From positions 6,820,001 through 6,884,000 of the forward strand of contig NZ_CP134696.1 in NCBI RefSeq assembly GCF_031851795.1: a stretch of 64,000 nucleotides of DNA. The letters are read 5' to 3'. The notes under the pieces were generated by a model. That model was given only the letters and a program-made list of their open reading frames with translations, was not told the origin of the DNA and made no database searches. Shown one piece after another: positions 34,482-42,728 of the stretch (the stretch's first letter is position 1; every line of letters starts with the position of its first letter). The translations under genes and the position numbers were made by a program. This stretch comes from Pontibacter sp. G13 (GTDB lineage Bacteria > Bacteroidota > Bacteroidia > J057).

Positions 34482-35543
34482 ATGAATAAAATCCTTCTGG
34501 CTATCGTCGGGATGGCCATTCTGGGAAGCTGTGCTTCCGAGCAGAGACGTATGTCTCAACATGCATCGGTACATGCTGCCAAACACTCACAACATCTCAA
34601 GCAGATAGATATGAAAAAGATCCAATTCGACAGCGAAGGTGCTCAATTGACGGGCAACCTGTTCTATCCTCCCAATTTGGATGCGAATCAGACCTACCCG
34701 GCGATTGTCGTGTCGGGAAGTTGGACGACCGTCAAGGAACAAATGGCTGGGTTATACGCTGAAAAACTGGCAAATCAGGGCTTCATTACTTTGGCGTTTG
34801 ATTTTCGAAATTTTGGGGAAAGCGAAGGAGAACCCAGATTTTATGAAAGTCCTGCTGCCAAGAAGCTAGACATCCAAAATGCCGTGACGTACTTGGCGAC
34901 TTTGCCGGAGGTCAATGCTTCCCAAATCGGCGCAATGGGCATTTGTGCAGGAGCGATGTACACGGTGATGGCTGCCGCAGAGGATGATCGAATCCAGACG
35001 GTCGTAACGGCAGCTTCATGGCTGCACGATGCCGAAGCGGTCAAGCTGTTCTACGGAGGAGAAGAAGGCGTTCAGGCCAAAATTCATGCTGCCCAAGCTG
35101 CCAAGCGGAAATATGCCGATGAAGGCGTAGTCGAGTACATTCCAACCATTTCGACCGAAGACCCTGGAGCAGCGATGTATGGTCCTTACGATTATTACCT
35201 GAATCCAAGTCGGGGAGCGATTCCTCAGTGGAGCGCAGATAAATTCGCCGTCATGTCTTGGGAGGATTGGTTGACAGCGGATCCCATGCCTTCCGCGCCG
35301 AACCTGACGGTTCCAACCTTGATGATTCATTCAGATGGAGCAGTGCTGCCGCAGTACACCCGGAATTTCTTCGAAAAACTGGGTACTTCGGACAAGAAAC
35401 TACATTGGATGGAGACCGATCTCGAATCCCCTTTTCACCAATTCAAGTACTATGACCAAACTGCCGAGGTCAATGAATCCATCGAGGAAGCTACCTCATG
35501 GTTCCGCGAAAAACTCACCCCTAGATCCATAGGAAGCAGATAA
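34482..35543 (+). CDS. Dienelactone-hydrolase-like lipoprotein
   Basis: 353 residues with a lipoprotein signal ending AILGSC. The alpha/beta hydrolase part starts near residue 45 (KKIQFDSEGAQLTGNLFYPP) and has AIVVSGSWTTVKEQMAGLYA, then FDFRNFGESEGEPR. The nucleophile position is a cysteine, Cys155 in GAMGICAGAMY, as in dienelactone hydrolases, instead of serine. The acid lies in TLMIHSDGAVLPQY and the histidine probably in SPFHQFKYYDQ. It follows the second NTF2-like gene by 8 bp. A membrane-anchored, cysteine-type esterase or lactonase acting outside the cytoplasm is the best guess. A terminator follows. Confidence 0.82.
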   Translation: MNKILLAIVGMAILGSCASEQRRMSQHASVHAAKHSQHLKQIDMKKIQFDSEGAQLTGNLFYPPNLDANQTYPAIVVSGSWTTVKEQMAGLYAEKLANQGFITLAFDFRNFGESEGEPRFYESPAAKKLDIQNAVTYLATLPEVNASQIGAMGICAGAMYTVMAAAEDDRIQTVVTAASWLHDAEAVKLFYGGEEGVQAKIHAAQAAKRKYADEGVVEYIPTISTEDPGAAMYGPYDYYLNPSRGAIPQWSADKFAVMSWEDWLTADPMPSAPNLTVPTLMIHSDGAVLPQYTRNFFEKLGTSDKKLHWMETDLESPFHQFKYYDQTAEVNESIEEATSWFREKLTPRSIGSR

Positions 35544-35551
35544 TGATCCTA

Positions 35552-35591
35552 AGCGGCTCAACAGATATGCTTGGGCCGCTCTTCTTTTTTT
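35552..35591 (+). terminator. Terminator of the AraC/NTF2/hydrolase gene set
   Basis: AGCGGCTCAA (35552-35561) pairs with TTGGGCCGCT (35571-35580) with one G-T wobble, followed by CTTCTTTTTTT. It begins 8 bp after the hydrolase stop. The rest of the 35544-35902 gap shows nothing else. Confidence 0.8.
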
Positions 35592-35902
35592 CTTTTGGCC
35601 GAGGGTTTGATAAATTCGAAGATTCGTACTAACGTCTGCGGTGAACTTTTTAGCTGAATTGGCCTCCTATGATCCATAATGCCTTTTTTCTCCCTTGGTA
35701 ATTGCCTGCCTGCTTCCCATATTTTTGATGACCGCTTGCGAAGAACCACCTCAAGAGGCAGTTTCCCATACTTCTATTTTTTCGTCGATATTGATTCAGG
35801 ATTACGCCTAATTAAAGAAATGGGATAATTCTGGCAGGCGATTCATATTATTGATAAATTGTGTCCTTTCGTTGGAACAATCGTTTATCAACTCGCCTTG
35901 CT

Positions 35903-36562
35903 ATGAATCAATACGTTGTCCTTGGGGTCGCGACATTCCTGCTTTGGGGAGGGGCCTCCAATTGGTGGTACGTCTGCAAAATCAAAGGGGAATGCGGTGA
36001 TTCCACACCAACAGTGGAAATGGCAATTGCTACTCCCAAAGAGCAGGCCCAAGCTACTTTGGCAGAGTCCCCCCAGCCCCCCAAACCGAATGATTCCCCA
36101 GCAGAATCTGCTGATTCCAGCGCTGTTGAGTCCGCAGGAGTAGCATCATCCATTCCTCCCTCAATGCCTACGGATTCTGCCACTACGGTTGAAACCGCTA
36201 GAGTGGCTGCCCCTTCCCCTATCCATTTCCATTCCGATCAGATCACCTTCCAAAGAGGCTCGGACCGATACTTGAACCGCTCATCGGTGATGACCCTGTT
36301 GGATAGCCTGAAGCAGGCCATTGGCGAGTCAGAGATCGATGTGGTGATTGTGGGACACACCTGCGATTTGGGAACCGAAGCACTCAACCAGGCGATGGGC
36401 ATCAAGCGTGCGGAACGTTTGATGAAAGATCTTACAACCCGATCTTTTCATTTGGGAGAAATCACCATCGAGTCTCAAGGCGAAACCCGTCCATTGAACG
36501 ACAATTCCAACGAAGCAGAACGGGGAAGGAATCGACGGGTCGCATTCACCATCAACAACTGA
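35903..36562 (+). CDS. Exported or membrane-anchored OmpA-domain protein
   Basis: 219 residues from the ATG at 35903. A single N-terminal hydrophobic helix (VVLGVATFLLWGGASNWWYV) is followed by a Ser/Pro/Ala-rich linker of about 90 residues (SADSSAVESAGVASSIPPS). The C-terminal OmpA-like domain contains IHFHSDQITFQRGSDRYLNR, DVVIVGHTCDLGTEALNQAM, KRAERLMKDL and GRNRRVAFTI. Such domains bind peptidoglycan diaminopimelate; the Asp and Arg positions (TCDLG, NRRV) are kept. It is 4 bp from the coiled-coil gene downstream, so the two form an operon and probably a complex. Confidence 0.85.
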   Translation: MNQYVVLGVATFLLWGGASNWWYVCKIKGECGDSTPTVEMAIATPKEQAQATLAESPQPPKPNDSPAESADSSAVESAGVASSIPPSMPTDSATTVETARVAAPSPIHFHSDQITFQRGSDRYLNRSSVMTLLDSLKQAIGESEIDVVIVGHTCDLGTEALNQAMGIKRAERLMKDLTTRSFHLGEITIESQGETRPLNDNSNEAERGRNRRVAFTINN

Positions 36563-36566
36563 ATCC

Positions 36567-37511
36567 ATGTTTAGCGCTATCGGAGAAATCACCATCATGC
36601 TGCTTGTTGCCGGTGGAATCGGCTTTCTGTTTGCTTGGCTATACTGGCGGAGCAAATACCGAGCAGCCCAAGTAGAAGCCTCCCAAGCAAAAGAGGCTTT
36701 GGAGCAAATGGAATCGGAAAAACGTCAATGGGACTCCGGAAGTGACGCTTTGGAGGAGCAATTGAAATCTGAGCAAGCCGAATTTGAGACCTACAAGCTT
36801 TCGGCCGAAAAAGCTCAAGCAGACAAACAGCAAGAATTGGATGAACTCGCTAAAGAACTGGAAGCGCAGAAAACCCAAGCTGCTCAAGTTTCCCAATCCC
36901 ATTCCGACACGCAGCAAAATCAAAGCGAGGAAATCCAAAAGCTGCGCGCACAATTAGTGGAGTTCCAATCCGCCAAGCAAGAGGCCGAGAAACAATCGGC
37001 GGAAATGACTCAGGAAAATGAATCATTGAAAGCTCAGGTGACTCAAGCGACACAATCTTCTTCCGAAGCGGAAGCGGATCAATTCCGCGAGATTGAGACG
37101 CTCCGAGCGCAATTGGCGGAGGCGGAATCCTCCAAGCAATCGGCTCTGGAGCAGGCAGAAAAAGCCCTGGCCGAAAAGAAGGAGGCATACGCTCGTCTCA
37201 AAAAAGAAGTCGACGGTGCCGAGCGCAAGCATAAGTCCTACTACAAGATCATCGACGGGGTCAAATACAAGGCCGCGACCCTGATGATGGCCGATGAAGC
37301 TGTCGCAGGTCGAGGTGATGGGCGCATTTCCATGGAAGATGCCCGACAACTCTTCGATACGATCTCTGATGGCAAGCAATACACCGACGTGGAAAAAGCT
37401 ACCCTCAAATATATTCGGACGCACTACAAATGGACCGAGGAGGCCGATGAACTCTTCCGTCAGGAGGTCCGGATCTGGGCTGCGAATGATCACGAGCTAG
37501 AGGAAGATTGA
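36567..37511 (+). CDS. Membrane-anchored coiled-coil protein with conserved C-terminal domain
   Basis: 314 residues. One N-terminal transmembrane helix (ITIMLLVAGGIGFLFAWLYW) precedes about 180 residues of heptad-rich, Gln/Glu/Ala/Lys coiled coil (for example EIQKLRAQLVEFQSAKQEAE). The last 90 residues are globular: YYKIIDGVKYKAATLMMADE, then GRGDGRISMEDARQLFDTIS, then TDVEKATLKYIRTHYKW. The DGRISMEDA stretch resembles an EF-hand-like loop. I know this C-terminal domain only as a conserved partner of OmpA-type proteins, without assigned function. Together with the OmpA-domain protein 4 bp upstream it may span the envelope and tether membrane to peptidoglycan. Confidence 0.75.
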   Translation: MFSAIGEITIMLLVAGGIGFLFAWLYWRSKYRAAQVEASQAKEALEQMESEKRQWDSGSDALEEQLKSEQAEFETYKLSAEKAQADKQQELDELAKELEAQKTQAAQVSQSHSDTQQNQSEEIQKLRAQLVEFQSAKQEAEKQSAEMTQENESLKAQVTQATQSSSEAEADQFREIETLRAQLAEAESSKQSALEQAEKALAEKKEAYARLKKEVDGAERKHKSYYKIIDGVKYKAATLMMADEAVAGRGDGRISMEDARQLFDTISDGKQYTDVEKATLKYIRTHYKWTEEADELFRQEVRIWAANDHELEED

Positions 37512-37560
37512 TCATACGCCGCTGAATAAACCTTGCTATCAACGTTAGCCTGTGGAAACG

Positions 37561-38013
37561 ATGGAAAACAATCCCCCCATGCAACTCCCTGCCATTCAGT
37601 CCTGTGAGGCTGAAGACCGCCAAGATATCATTGATGGAATCAATGCCTACAACTTGTCCCATGTACCTGCTATGGGGGAGATGTCGACACCCATCGACTT
37701 GGTATTGAAAGATGAGGAAGGCCAAGTGATTGGAGGATTGCTGGGTTTTATTGGGTATTGGAAAATCTTGGAGATCAAGGTCCTCTGGGTAGATGAGGCA
37801 TGGAGAGGCCACGGGCTGGGTTCCAAACTCATGTTGCACGCGGAGGAAATGGCCCGAAGTCAAGGGGCCAAACTCTCCACGGTGGATACCATCGATTTTC
37901 AGGCTGAGGAATTCTATCCCAAGCTTGGGTATCAGGTTTTCGGTGAATTGGAGAATTTCCCAGAGGGGCATCGGCGGATATTTTTTCAAAAGCGATTGGG
38001 GGAAGATGCCTAG
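37561..38013 (+). CDS. GNAT family N-acetyltransferase
   Basis: 150 residues from the ATG at 37561 (a GTG nine bases upstream is also possible). The GNAT fold is clear: LVLKDEEGQVIGGLLGFIGY (strand 3), LEIKVLWVDEAWRGHGLGSK (acetyl-CoA pyrophosphate loop R-GHGLG), LMLHAEEMARSQGAKLSTVD, and FYPKLGYQVFGEL for the last strands. The substrate is unknown; the size and the FQAEEFYPKLGY ending are usual for acetyltransferases acting on small amines or peptides. It stands between the coiled-coil protein and a GreA-like protein, with about 50 bp on each side. Confidence 0.9.
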   Translation: MENNPPMQLPAIQSCEAEDRQDIIDGINAYNLSHVPAMGEMSTPIDLVLKDEEGQVIGGLLGFIGYWKILEIKVLWVDEAWRGHGLGSKLMLHAEEMARSQGAKLSTVDTIDFQAEEFYPKLGYQVFGELENFPEGHRRIFFQKRLGEDA

Positions 38014-38064
38014 CAATGGGCCCGTCAAGCTTCAAAAAAACATTCCCCTAAACCACAGGGTTCC

Positions 38065-38532
38065 ATGAGCACTTCAAACCCCGTTCTCATGGATAAACTC
38101 GAACTCAGAGAAAAACTCATCAATGCAGAGCGAAACTTCCTCAGCCAGTCGGAAGGTGATTACGAGGAGTTTCTCACTGCCAATGAGCTAGATACGACAG
38201 AGGTGATTGACTTGGACGATCAGTCCCATCTATACCAAACCTCGGAAGCATCGGCCATCATGGACCGGCAGATTCACGAGCATCTGGACCAGCTCAATGC
38301 TTTGAAAGGGCTTGATTTCAGCCCTGCCAGCGTGGTTCGACCCGGAGCGATTGTCAAAGCCAACGATAGGTATTTGATTATCGGCTTTTCTAAGCCTGCC
38401 TTCGAATACGAAGGGAAAACCTTCATCGGAGTTTCCAAGGAGGCCCCTATTTTTTCCTGCATCAATGGCAAGCGAAAAGGCGATGTGTGCCAATTCAACC
38501 AAGTCAAATTCCAGATTCAGGAGATCTATTGA
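38065..38532 (+). CDS. GreA/GreB C-terminal-domain-like protein
   Basis: 155 residues. An N-terminal helical part (KLELREKLINAERNFLSQSE, then HEHLDQLNALKGLDF) is followed by a compact beta domain like the C-terminal FKBP-like domain of Gre factors. It reads SVVRPGAIVKANDRYLIIGF, then TFIGVSKEAPIFSCINGKRK and GDVCQFNQVKFQIQEIY, matching the Gre pattern of S-P-IG-ALLGK-VGD. The acidic coiled-coil tip of real GreA is not present. An RNA-polymerase-binding role is a reasonable but unproven guess. The gene is followed by a terminator. Confidence 0.65.
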   Translation: MSTSNPVLMDKLELREKLINAERNFLSQSEGDYEEFLTANELDTTEVIDLDDQSHLYQTSEASAIMDRQIHEHLDQLNALKGLDFSPASVVRPGAIVKANDRYLIIGFSKPAFEYEGKTFIGVSKEAPIFSCINGKRKGDVCQFNQVKFQIQEIY

Positions 38533-38554
38533 TCCGCTTTGCTTTCGAAACCAT

Positions 38555-38586
38555 AAGCCGCTTTCCCTCAGGGTTGCGGCTTTTTT
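38555..38586 (+). terminator. Terminator after the GreA-like gene
   Basis: AAGCCGC (38555-38561) pairs with GCGGCTT (38576-38582), with an inner CCCT/AGGG pairing, and is followed by a run of six T. Confidence 0.8.
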
Positions 38587-38768
38587 CATGGCTGAACCTT
38601 CCAAGACTCTCCTGTTAGTATGCATCTGACCGCCTGACCCTTCGAGCGATTACATGGATAAGAATCCAGCTCATTTTCATGTGCAACTGCAAGGATTCCC
38701 CCCTAATATCGTCCATGTGCACAAAGTGCTCGCTACCAGTTGTTTTCCGGAGAAAAGGTCCACGTTTC

Positions 38769-40505
38769 ATGAAAAGAATCCTCCCATTCCTCTTGCTGCT
38801 CTGCCTGGTATTTGTCCATTCAACTATCTCGGCCCAGATTCCGGAACTGACGGTCTATACCGCCAAGAAAATCATCACGATGGAAACAGCCATGCCGGAA
38901 GCCACCGCCGTTGCAGTAGCACAAGGCCGGATTGTGGCAGTCGGCAATCTAGAGTCTCTGCAGCCTTGGTTGAAGGGCAAGCAGGTGAATTACGACAAGA
39001 CTTTCGAGGGGAAGATCTTGCTCCCCGGATTCATCGACCCCCATGTGCATCCTTCACTTCCGGCGGTTTTGACGCAATTTGACTTCATCGCTCCGGATGA
39101 TTGGGACCTTCCTACTGGGGATTTCCCCGGTGTTCAGACTCATGAAGCCTACCAGCAACGTCTTCGGGAATTAGCGGATGCCTATTTCGCAGACCCTCAG
39201 CGCAATACGGATATCCCCTACATCACTTGGGGGTACCATCAGCTCTGGCATGGCGACATGTATCGACCTATACTGGACGAAATGTATCCCGACAAACCGA
39301 TCATCCTCTGGCACAGATCTTTTCACGAGGTCATCTTGAATTCTACAGCAATTGAGTTGGTGGGAATTACGGAAAAGCAGGTCAAGGGCCATCATGAAAT
39401 CGATTGGGAAAAGGGACTTTTTAGCGAGTTGGGGGCTCGAATGGTGCTGGCAAGTGATCAGATGCGTTTTTTGTTCGCTCCGAATCGATATGGCCGAGGA
39501 ATGGCCCATTTCGTCGAGATGCTTCACATGGCGGGTATCACCTCGGCGATGGATATGGGAACTGGTATCTTTGGCAATGCAGATGATGAAATTTTGCTGA
39601 TTCATCAAGCCATGGATCGCGAGGATGTATCTACCCGTCTGGTCCTGACCCCCATTGTCACCTATTTCCTCGGAGAAAAGAACAATCCCGATCAGGCACT
39701 TTCGAAAATCAAGGGATGGACCGCGGATAATTCCAGCCATGTGATTTTCGACCGCCATTTCAAGCTCATGCTGGATGGGGCGATCTACTCGGGACTATCT
39801 CAATTTCTCTTCCCCGGATATATCGACGGCCATGAAGGCGAATGGCTTGCTCCTGTGGAGACTACCTATCAGTGGGCCCAATATTTCTGGAATGAAGGCT
39901 ATCAGCTTCATTTTCACACCAATGGAGACAAGAGTACCGCGGAACTCATCCAGCAGATCGAGCGGATGATGGCCCAGAAACCTAGAGCCAACCATCGGAC
40001 CACCTTGGAACATTTCGCCTACAGTACCGAGAGCCAGATCCGCAAACTGAAGGACCTAGGCGCATGCATCTCCGCCAATCCATATTACCAATACATGCTC
40101 TCGGACATCTATGCGGCCAATTGGCTGGGAGAAGATCGCGCGAGAAATATGGTTCCTCTGGGGGTTGCTAAGCAGTACGGTCTAAACATTGGCCTGCATT
40201 CGGATTGTCCCATGGCGCCGCTCAGCCCCTTGACCTTGGTTTGGGCCGCGGTGAATCGAACCACGATCAATGGCAATCAGAACAACCCTATTCAGAGATT
40301 AAGTGTGGAGGACGCACTACGTGGGATCACCCTTGATGCGGCGTACCTGATGCGGATGGAGCAGGAAATCGGTTCGATCGTGGCGGGAAAAAAGGCAGAT
40401 TTTGTGATTCTGGAAGAAGATCCGACGACCATCGAACCTGACAAGATCCGTGATATCAAGATTTGGGGGACAGTTTTTGAGGGGCGCCTATTTCCTTTGA
40501 AATGA
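38769..40505 (+). CDS. Exported amidohydrolase, YtcJ-like (amidohydrolase family 3)
   Basis: 578 residues from the ATG at 38769, which opens a signal peptide (MKRILPFLLLLCLVFVHSTI, cleavage after SAQ). The body is that of large YtcJ-like metal-dependent hydrolases: YTAKKIITMETAMPEATAVA, the metal site GFIDPHVHPS, then QLHFHTNGDKSTAELIQQIE with a metal-binding histidine pair, ANHRTTLEHFAYST, and GLHSDCPMAPLSPLTLVWAA carrying the aspartate. The end IVAGKKADFVILEEDP closes the beta-sandwich. Substrates of this family are poorly known (formamides, cyclic amides). The gene is convergent with the GH117-type gene and the two share a bidirectional terminator. Confidence 0.88.
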   Translation: MKRILPFLLLLCLVFVHSTISAQIPELTVYTAKKIITMETAMPEATAVAVAQGRIVAVGNLESLQPWLKGKQVNYDKTFEGKILLPGFIDPHVHPSLPAVLTQFDFIAPDDWDLPTGDFPGVQTHEAYQQRLRELADAYFADPQRNTDIPYITWGYHQLWHGDMYRPILDEMYPDKPIILWHRSFHEVILNSTAIELVGITEKQVKGHHEIDWEKGLFSELGARMVLASDQMRFLFAPNRYGRGMAHFVEMLHMAGITSAMDMGTGIFGNADDEILLIHQAMDREDVSTRLVLTPIVTYFLGEKNNPDQALSKIKGWTADNSSHVIFDRHFKLMLDGAIYSGLSQFLFPGYIDGHEGEWLAPVETTYQWAQYFWNEGYQLHFHTNGDKSTAELIQQIERMMAQKPRANHRTTLEHFAYSTESQIRKLKDLGACISANPYYQYMLSDIYAANWLGEDRARNMVPLGVAKQYGLNIGLHSDCPMAPLSPLTLVWAAVNRTTINGNQNNPIQRLSVEDALRGITLDAAYLMRMEQEIGSIVAGKKADFVILEEDPTTIEPDKIRDIKIWGTVFEGRLFPLK

Positions 40506-40514
40506 TCACCCAAA

Positions 40515-40547
40515 GAAAAGAGGCACCCTGCCGAGGTGCCTCTTTTC
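40515..40547. terminator. Bidirectional terminator
   Basis: GAAAAGAGGCACC (40515-40527) pairs perfectly with GGTGCCTCTTTTC (40535-40547) around a 7-nt loop. The A-run on one side and the T-run on the other make it suitable for both convergent genes. Confidence 0.85.
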
Positions 40548-40571
40548 ATTCACTTTTGGAAGTGCGGTTCA

Positions 40572-41831
40572 TTATTCCGGCTGAATGCCTAGCGCTTGAT
40601 TTTCTTCCTCAATCCGCTTTCGCTGCTTGGGGGTCAATCCTTGGCGGTAGTAGACATCGGGCTTGTGACTGACTCGATGCATTTTCATGCGCTCATCGTG
40701 CAGGTCTTGGCTGAGGTCGCAATCAAAGCGTACCAGCATGGAATTCATTTTGTCCCAACCAGAAACGTTGATGAAATGCGCCATCCCCCATGTGATTCCA
40801 CGGCCGTCCTCAGTATTGGTAAATGCATCTGGCACAAAGGGTGCTGCGGCATAGGGCATCAGTTCCGTGATCGAAGCAATCTCAAAATTCACCCAGTCCT
40901 CTGCGTACTGGATCGTGTTGTGCTCGGGACCGTCTTTGTAGACCAGCGCAGCAACACCGCCCTTGAAGGGAAATAGGGAAGTTTCATGGCCAGAAGTGAT
41001 GACCGGATTGAGAGGGTTCTTGGTGAATGGTCCTAGCGGATTGTCTGCCGTGGCCAATCCCTGCATGCGGACTTTATGAGCTTTGCCGTTGAAGTCCGAT
41101 TTGTAGTACAGGTAGATCTTCCCGTCATGTACCAATGGATAGGGATCGTGTATGGAATATTGGTCCCATTCTCCTGCTGCACCATTCGGAATGACGATTT
41201 CCCCATGTGGAGTCCAAGGCCCATTTGGAGAATCCGCCCATGAAACCGTGACAGGACAATCATCCCCCCTTGTCCCGCTGGCTTCCATGAATCCTTGATA
41301 GTACAGGTAGTATTTTCCTTCCCAGAAGAGGATGTCAGCCGTGGTGACCGATCTCCATCCCACCTGAGGTTTTTCCGGCCGCTGAATGGCTACCCCTTGC
41401 TCCTCCCAAGTGAATCCGTCTGTGCTGGTCGCGTACCAGATCTCTGCCAAATCCCAGTCCGCCGAAGGGATGGTGTCGTTGCTTTTTTCGGCACCTTGGG
41501 GTGGGGTAGGGGTCTCCCGGTGGGTGTACCAGACGTAGTATTTACCCTCGGCAAAAATCACTTTGGAGGGGTCGCGACGAGAGATGGTCCCGTCGTGTCC
41601 GTGATAATCAAACCCCTTTAGTTCGGTGTATTTGAATTGTGAGAATAACTCGTTGTTTTCGGGCTGAGGAGCGTTGTAATCCGTGTAAATCCGCTCCATG
41701 GCTCGGCTCATCGGGCGGTCTGGCTTTTCGGTAGGAAGCATAAATGGAAAGCCAGTTTGAGCGGTGCTGGGCGCGGTAGTTGTACAGGAAACGGCCGTAA
41801 ATAGTACGGCTATAAGAGATAGAAATCGCAT
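40572..41831 (-). CDS. GH117-type lipoprotein (anhydro-galactosidase-like five-blade propeller)
   Basis: 419 residues, lipid-anchored at Cys16 (FTAVSC). The family signature of GH117 is visible: SRRDPSKVIFAEGKYYVWYT with the candidate base Asp87, WDLAEIWYATSTDGFTWEEQ, then WRSVTTADILFWEGKYYLYY, IHDPYPLVHDGKIYLYYKSD with Asp229, and NPLNPVITSGHETSLFPF with His282. In the characterised Zobellia enzymes a histidine in the SGHE position acts as the acid. Those enzymes release 3,6-anhydro-L-galactose from agar oligosaccharides. No agarase is encoded nearby, so the substrate here may differ. It stands alone on the reverse strand; the 344-bp gap upstream (41832-42175) shows no supported feature. Confidence 0.82.
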   Translation of the reverse strand: MRFLSLIAVLFTAVSCTTTAPSTAQTGFPFMLPTEKPDRPMSRAMERIYTDYNAPQPENNELFSQFKYTELKGFDYHGHDGTISRRDPSKVIFAEGKYYVWYTHRETPTPPQGAEKSNDTIPSADWDLAEIWYATSTDGFTWEEQGVAIQRPEKPQVGWRSVTTADILFWEGKYYLYYQGFMEASGTRGDDCPVTVSWADSPNGPWTPHGEIVIPNGAAGEWDQYSIHDPYPLVHDGKIYLYYKSDFNGKAHKVRMQGLATADNPLGPFTKNPLNPVITSGHETSLFPFKGGVAALVYKDGPEHNTIQYAEDWVNFEIASITELMPYAAAPFVPDAFTNTEDGRGITWGMAHFINVSGWDKMNSMLVRFDCDLSQDLHDERMKMHRVSHKPDVYYRQGLTPKQRKRIEEENQALGIQPE

Positions 41832-42175
41832 GTTGTAGAGCTAAATGATCGGTTGGGAGCAGACCGGCTACGATCTTCCCTGTAGACCAAATTATCGAAA
41901 AGGTCAGGGCAATGGGGGAGGAGCCTTGGTGCGGGCGGGACTCAAGGCGCTTTCTGACGAATTGTGGAATATTTGTCTAGAAAATTTCAAGAATTGAGGC
42001 AGGGTTTAGGTCAAATGTTGCAGAGGGAATTCTGCTTTTGGGGGGAGAAAAATGTCCAGTTACCCCAGAATGGGGAAAATGCGGTGCCTATTAGAATTTG
42101 AAGGGATCGTTCATTATATTTCTAAAAATAGGACTATTTGGCTCGTGATTACATCCGTTTATTTGAAGATCATTT

Positions 42176-42622
42176 ATGGAAGCAAAGCATTCCAGTGCTC
42201 TGGAATCGCACCCGCATTTCCCGAGCGGGATCTGGGAAGGGTTTTATCTACAGCACGGGCGAAAGTGTAAGATGGAATGTACACTCGAGTTCAAGGATGA
42301 GGTAGTCTCCGGCTACGGAAGCGACGAAGTTGGGGGTTTTTCCTGGTCGGGTCGGTACGATATAGATTCAGGAACCTGTTTCTTGATCAAGCAATATATC
42401 GGTGCTCATGCGGTCGATTATCATGGTACTGCCGACGAGAATGGGATTTGGGGAAAATGGACCATGCGATACGGCTCTGATGGATTTCACATCTGGCCTA
42501 GTCAATCAGAAAACCACCATCATATAGCAGAAAAAGCCCAATGGACACGCTCCAATCCCGAGAAGGCTTTCAAAATCGAGGAAGTGATTGAAATCTTGGG
42601 AGGCAATTGCAGCGATTTTTGA
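42176..42622 (+). CDS. Hypothetical soluble protein
   Basis: 148 residues without a signal peptide. The core is a beta-rich domain with glycines at turns: GIWEGFYLQHGRKCKMECTL, then GYGSDEVGGFSWSGRYDIDS, QYIGAHAVDYHGTADENGIW and GFHIWPSQSE. The repeated pattern of short strands ending in G-x-W suggests a lipocalin- or avidin-like barrel. I have seen this GYG-D-G-F arrangement in unnamed bacterial proteins but cannot give a function. It is 106 bp upstream of rluF on the same strand. Confidence 0.55.
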   Translation: MEAKHSSALESHPHFPSGIWEGFYLQHGRKCKMECTLEFKDEVVSGYGSDEVGGFSWSGRYDIDSGTCFLIKQYIGAHAVDYHGTADENGIWGKWTMRYGSDGFHIWPSQSENHHHIAEKAQWTRSNPEKAFKIEEVIEILGGNCSDF

Positions 42623-42632
42623 TAAGTTTGTA

Positions 42633-42654
42633 GGCCAATTGGCCCCGATCGGGG
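42633..42654. other. Two overlapping 12-bp palindromes
   Basis: GGCCAATTGGCC (42633-42644) and CCCCGATCGGGG (42643-42654) are both perfect palindromes and share two bases. They lie in the 106-bp spacer before rluF. There is no T-run, so a regulatory site or a fortuitous structure is more likely than a terminator. Confidence 0.3.
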
Positions 42655-42728
42655 TGATGGATACAAGCATAAGCCATTCTCAGGCAAGTCGGCTCTGGAT
42701 AGATATGGCGGATTAAGCATCGACCAGC

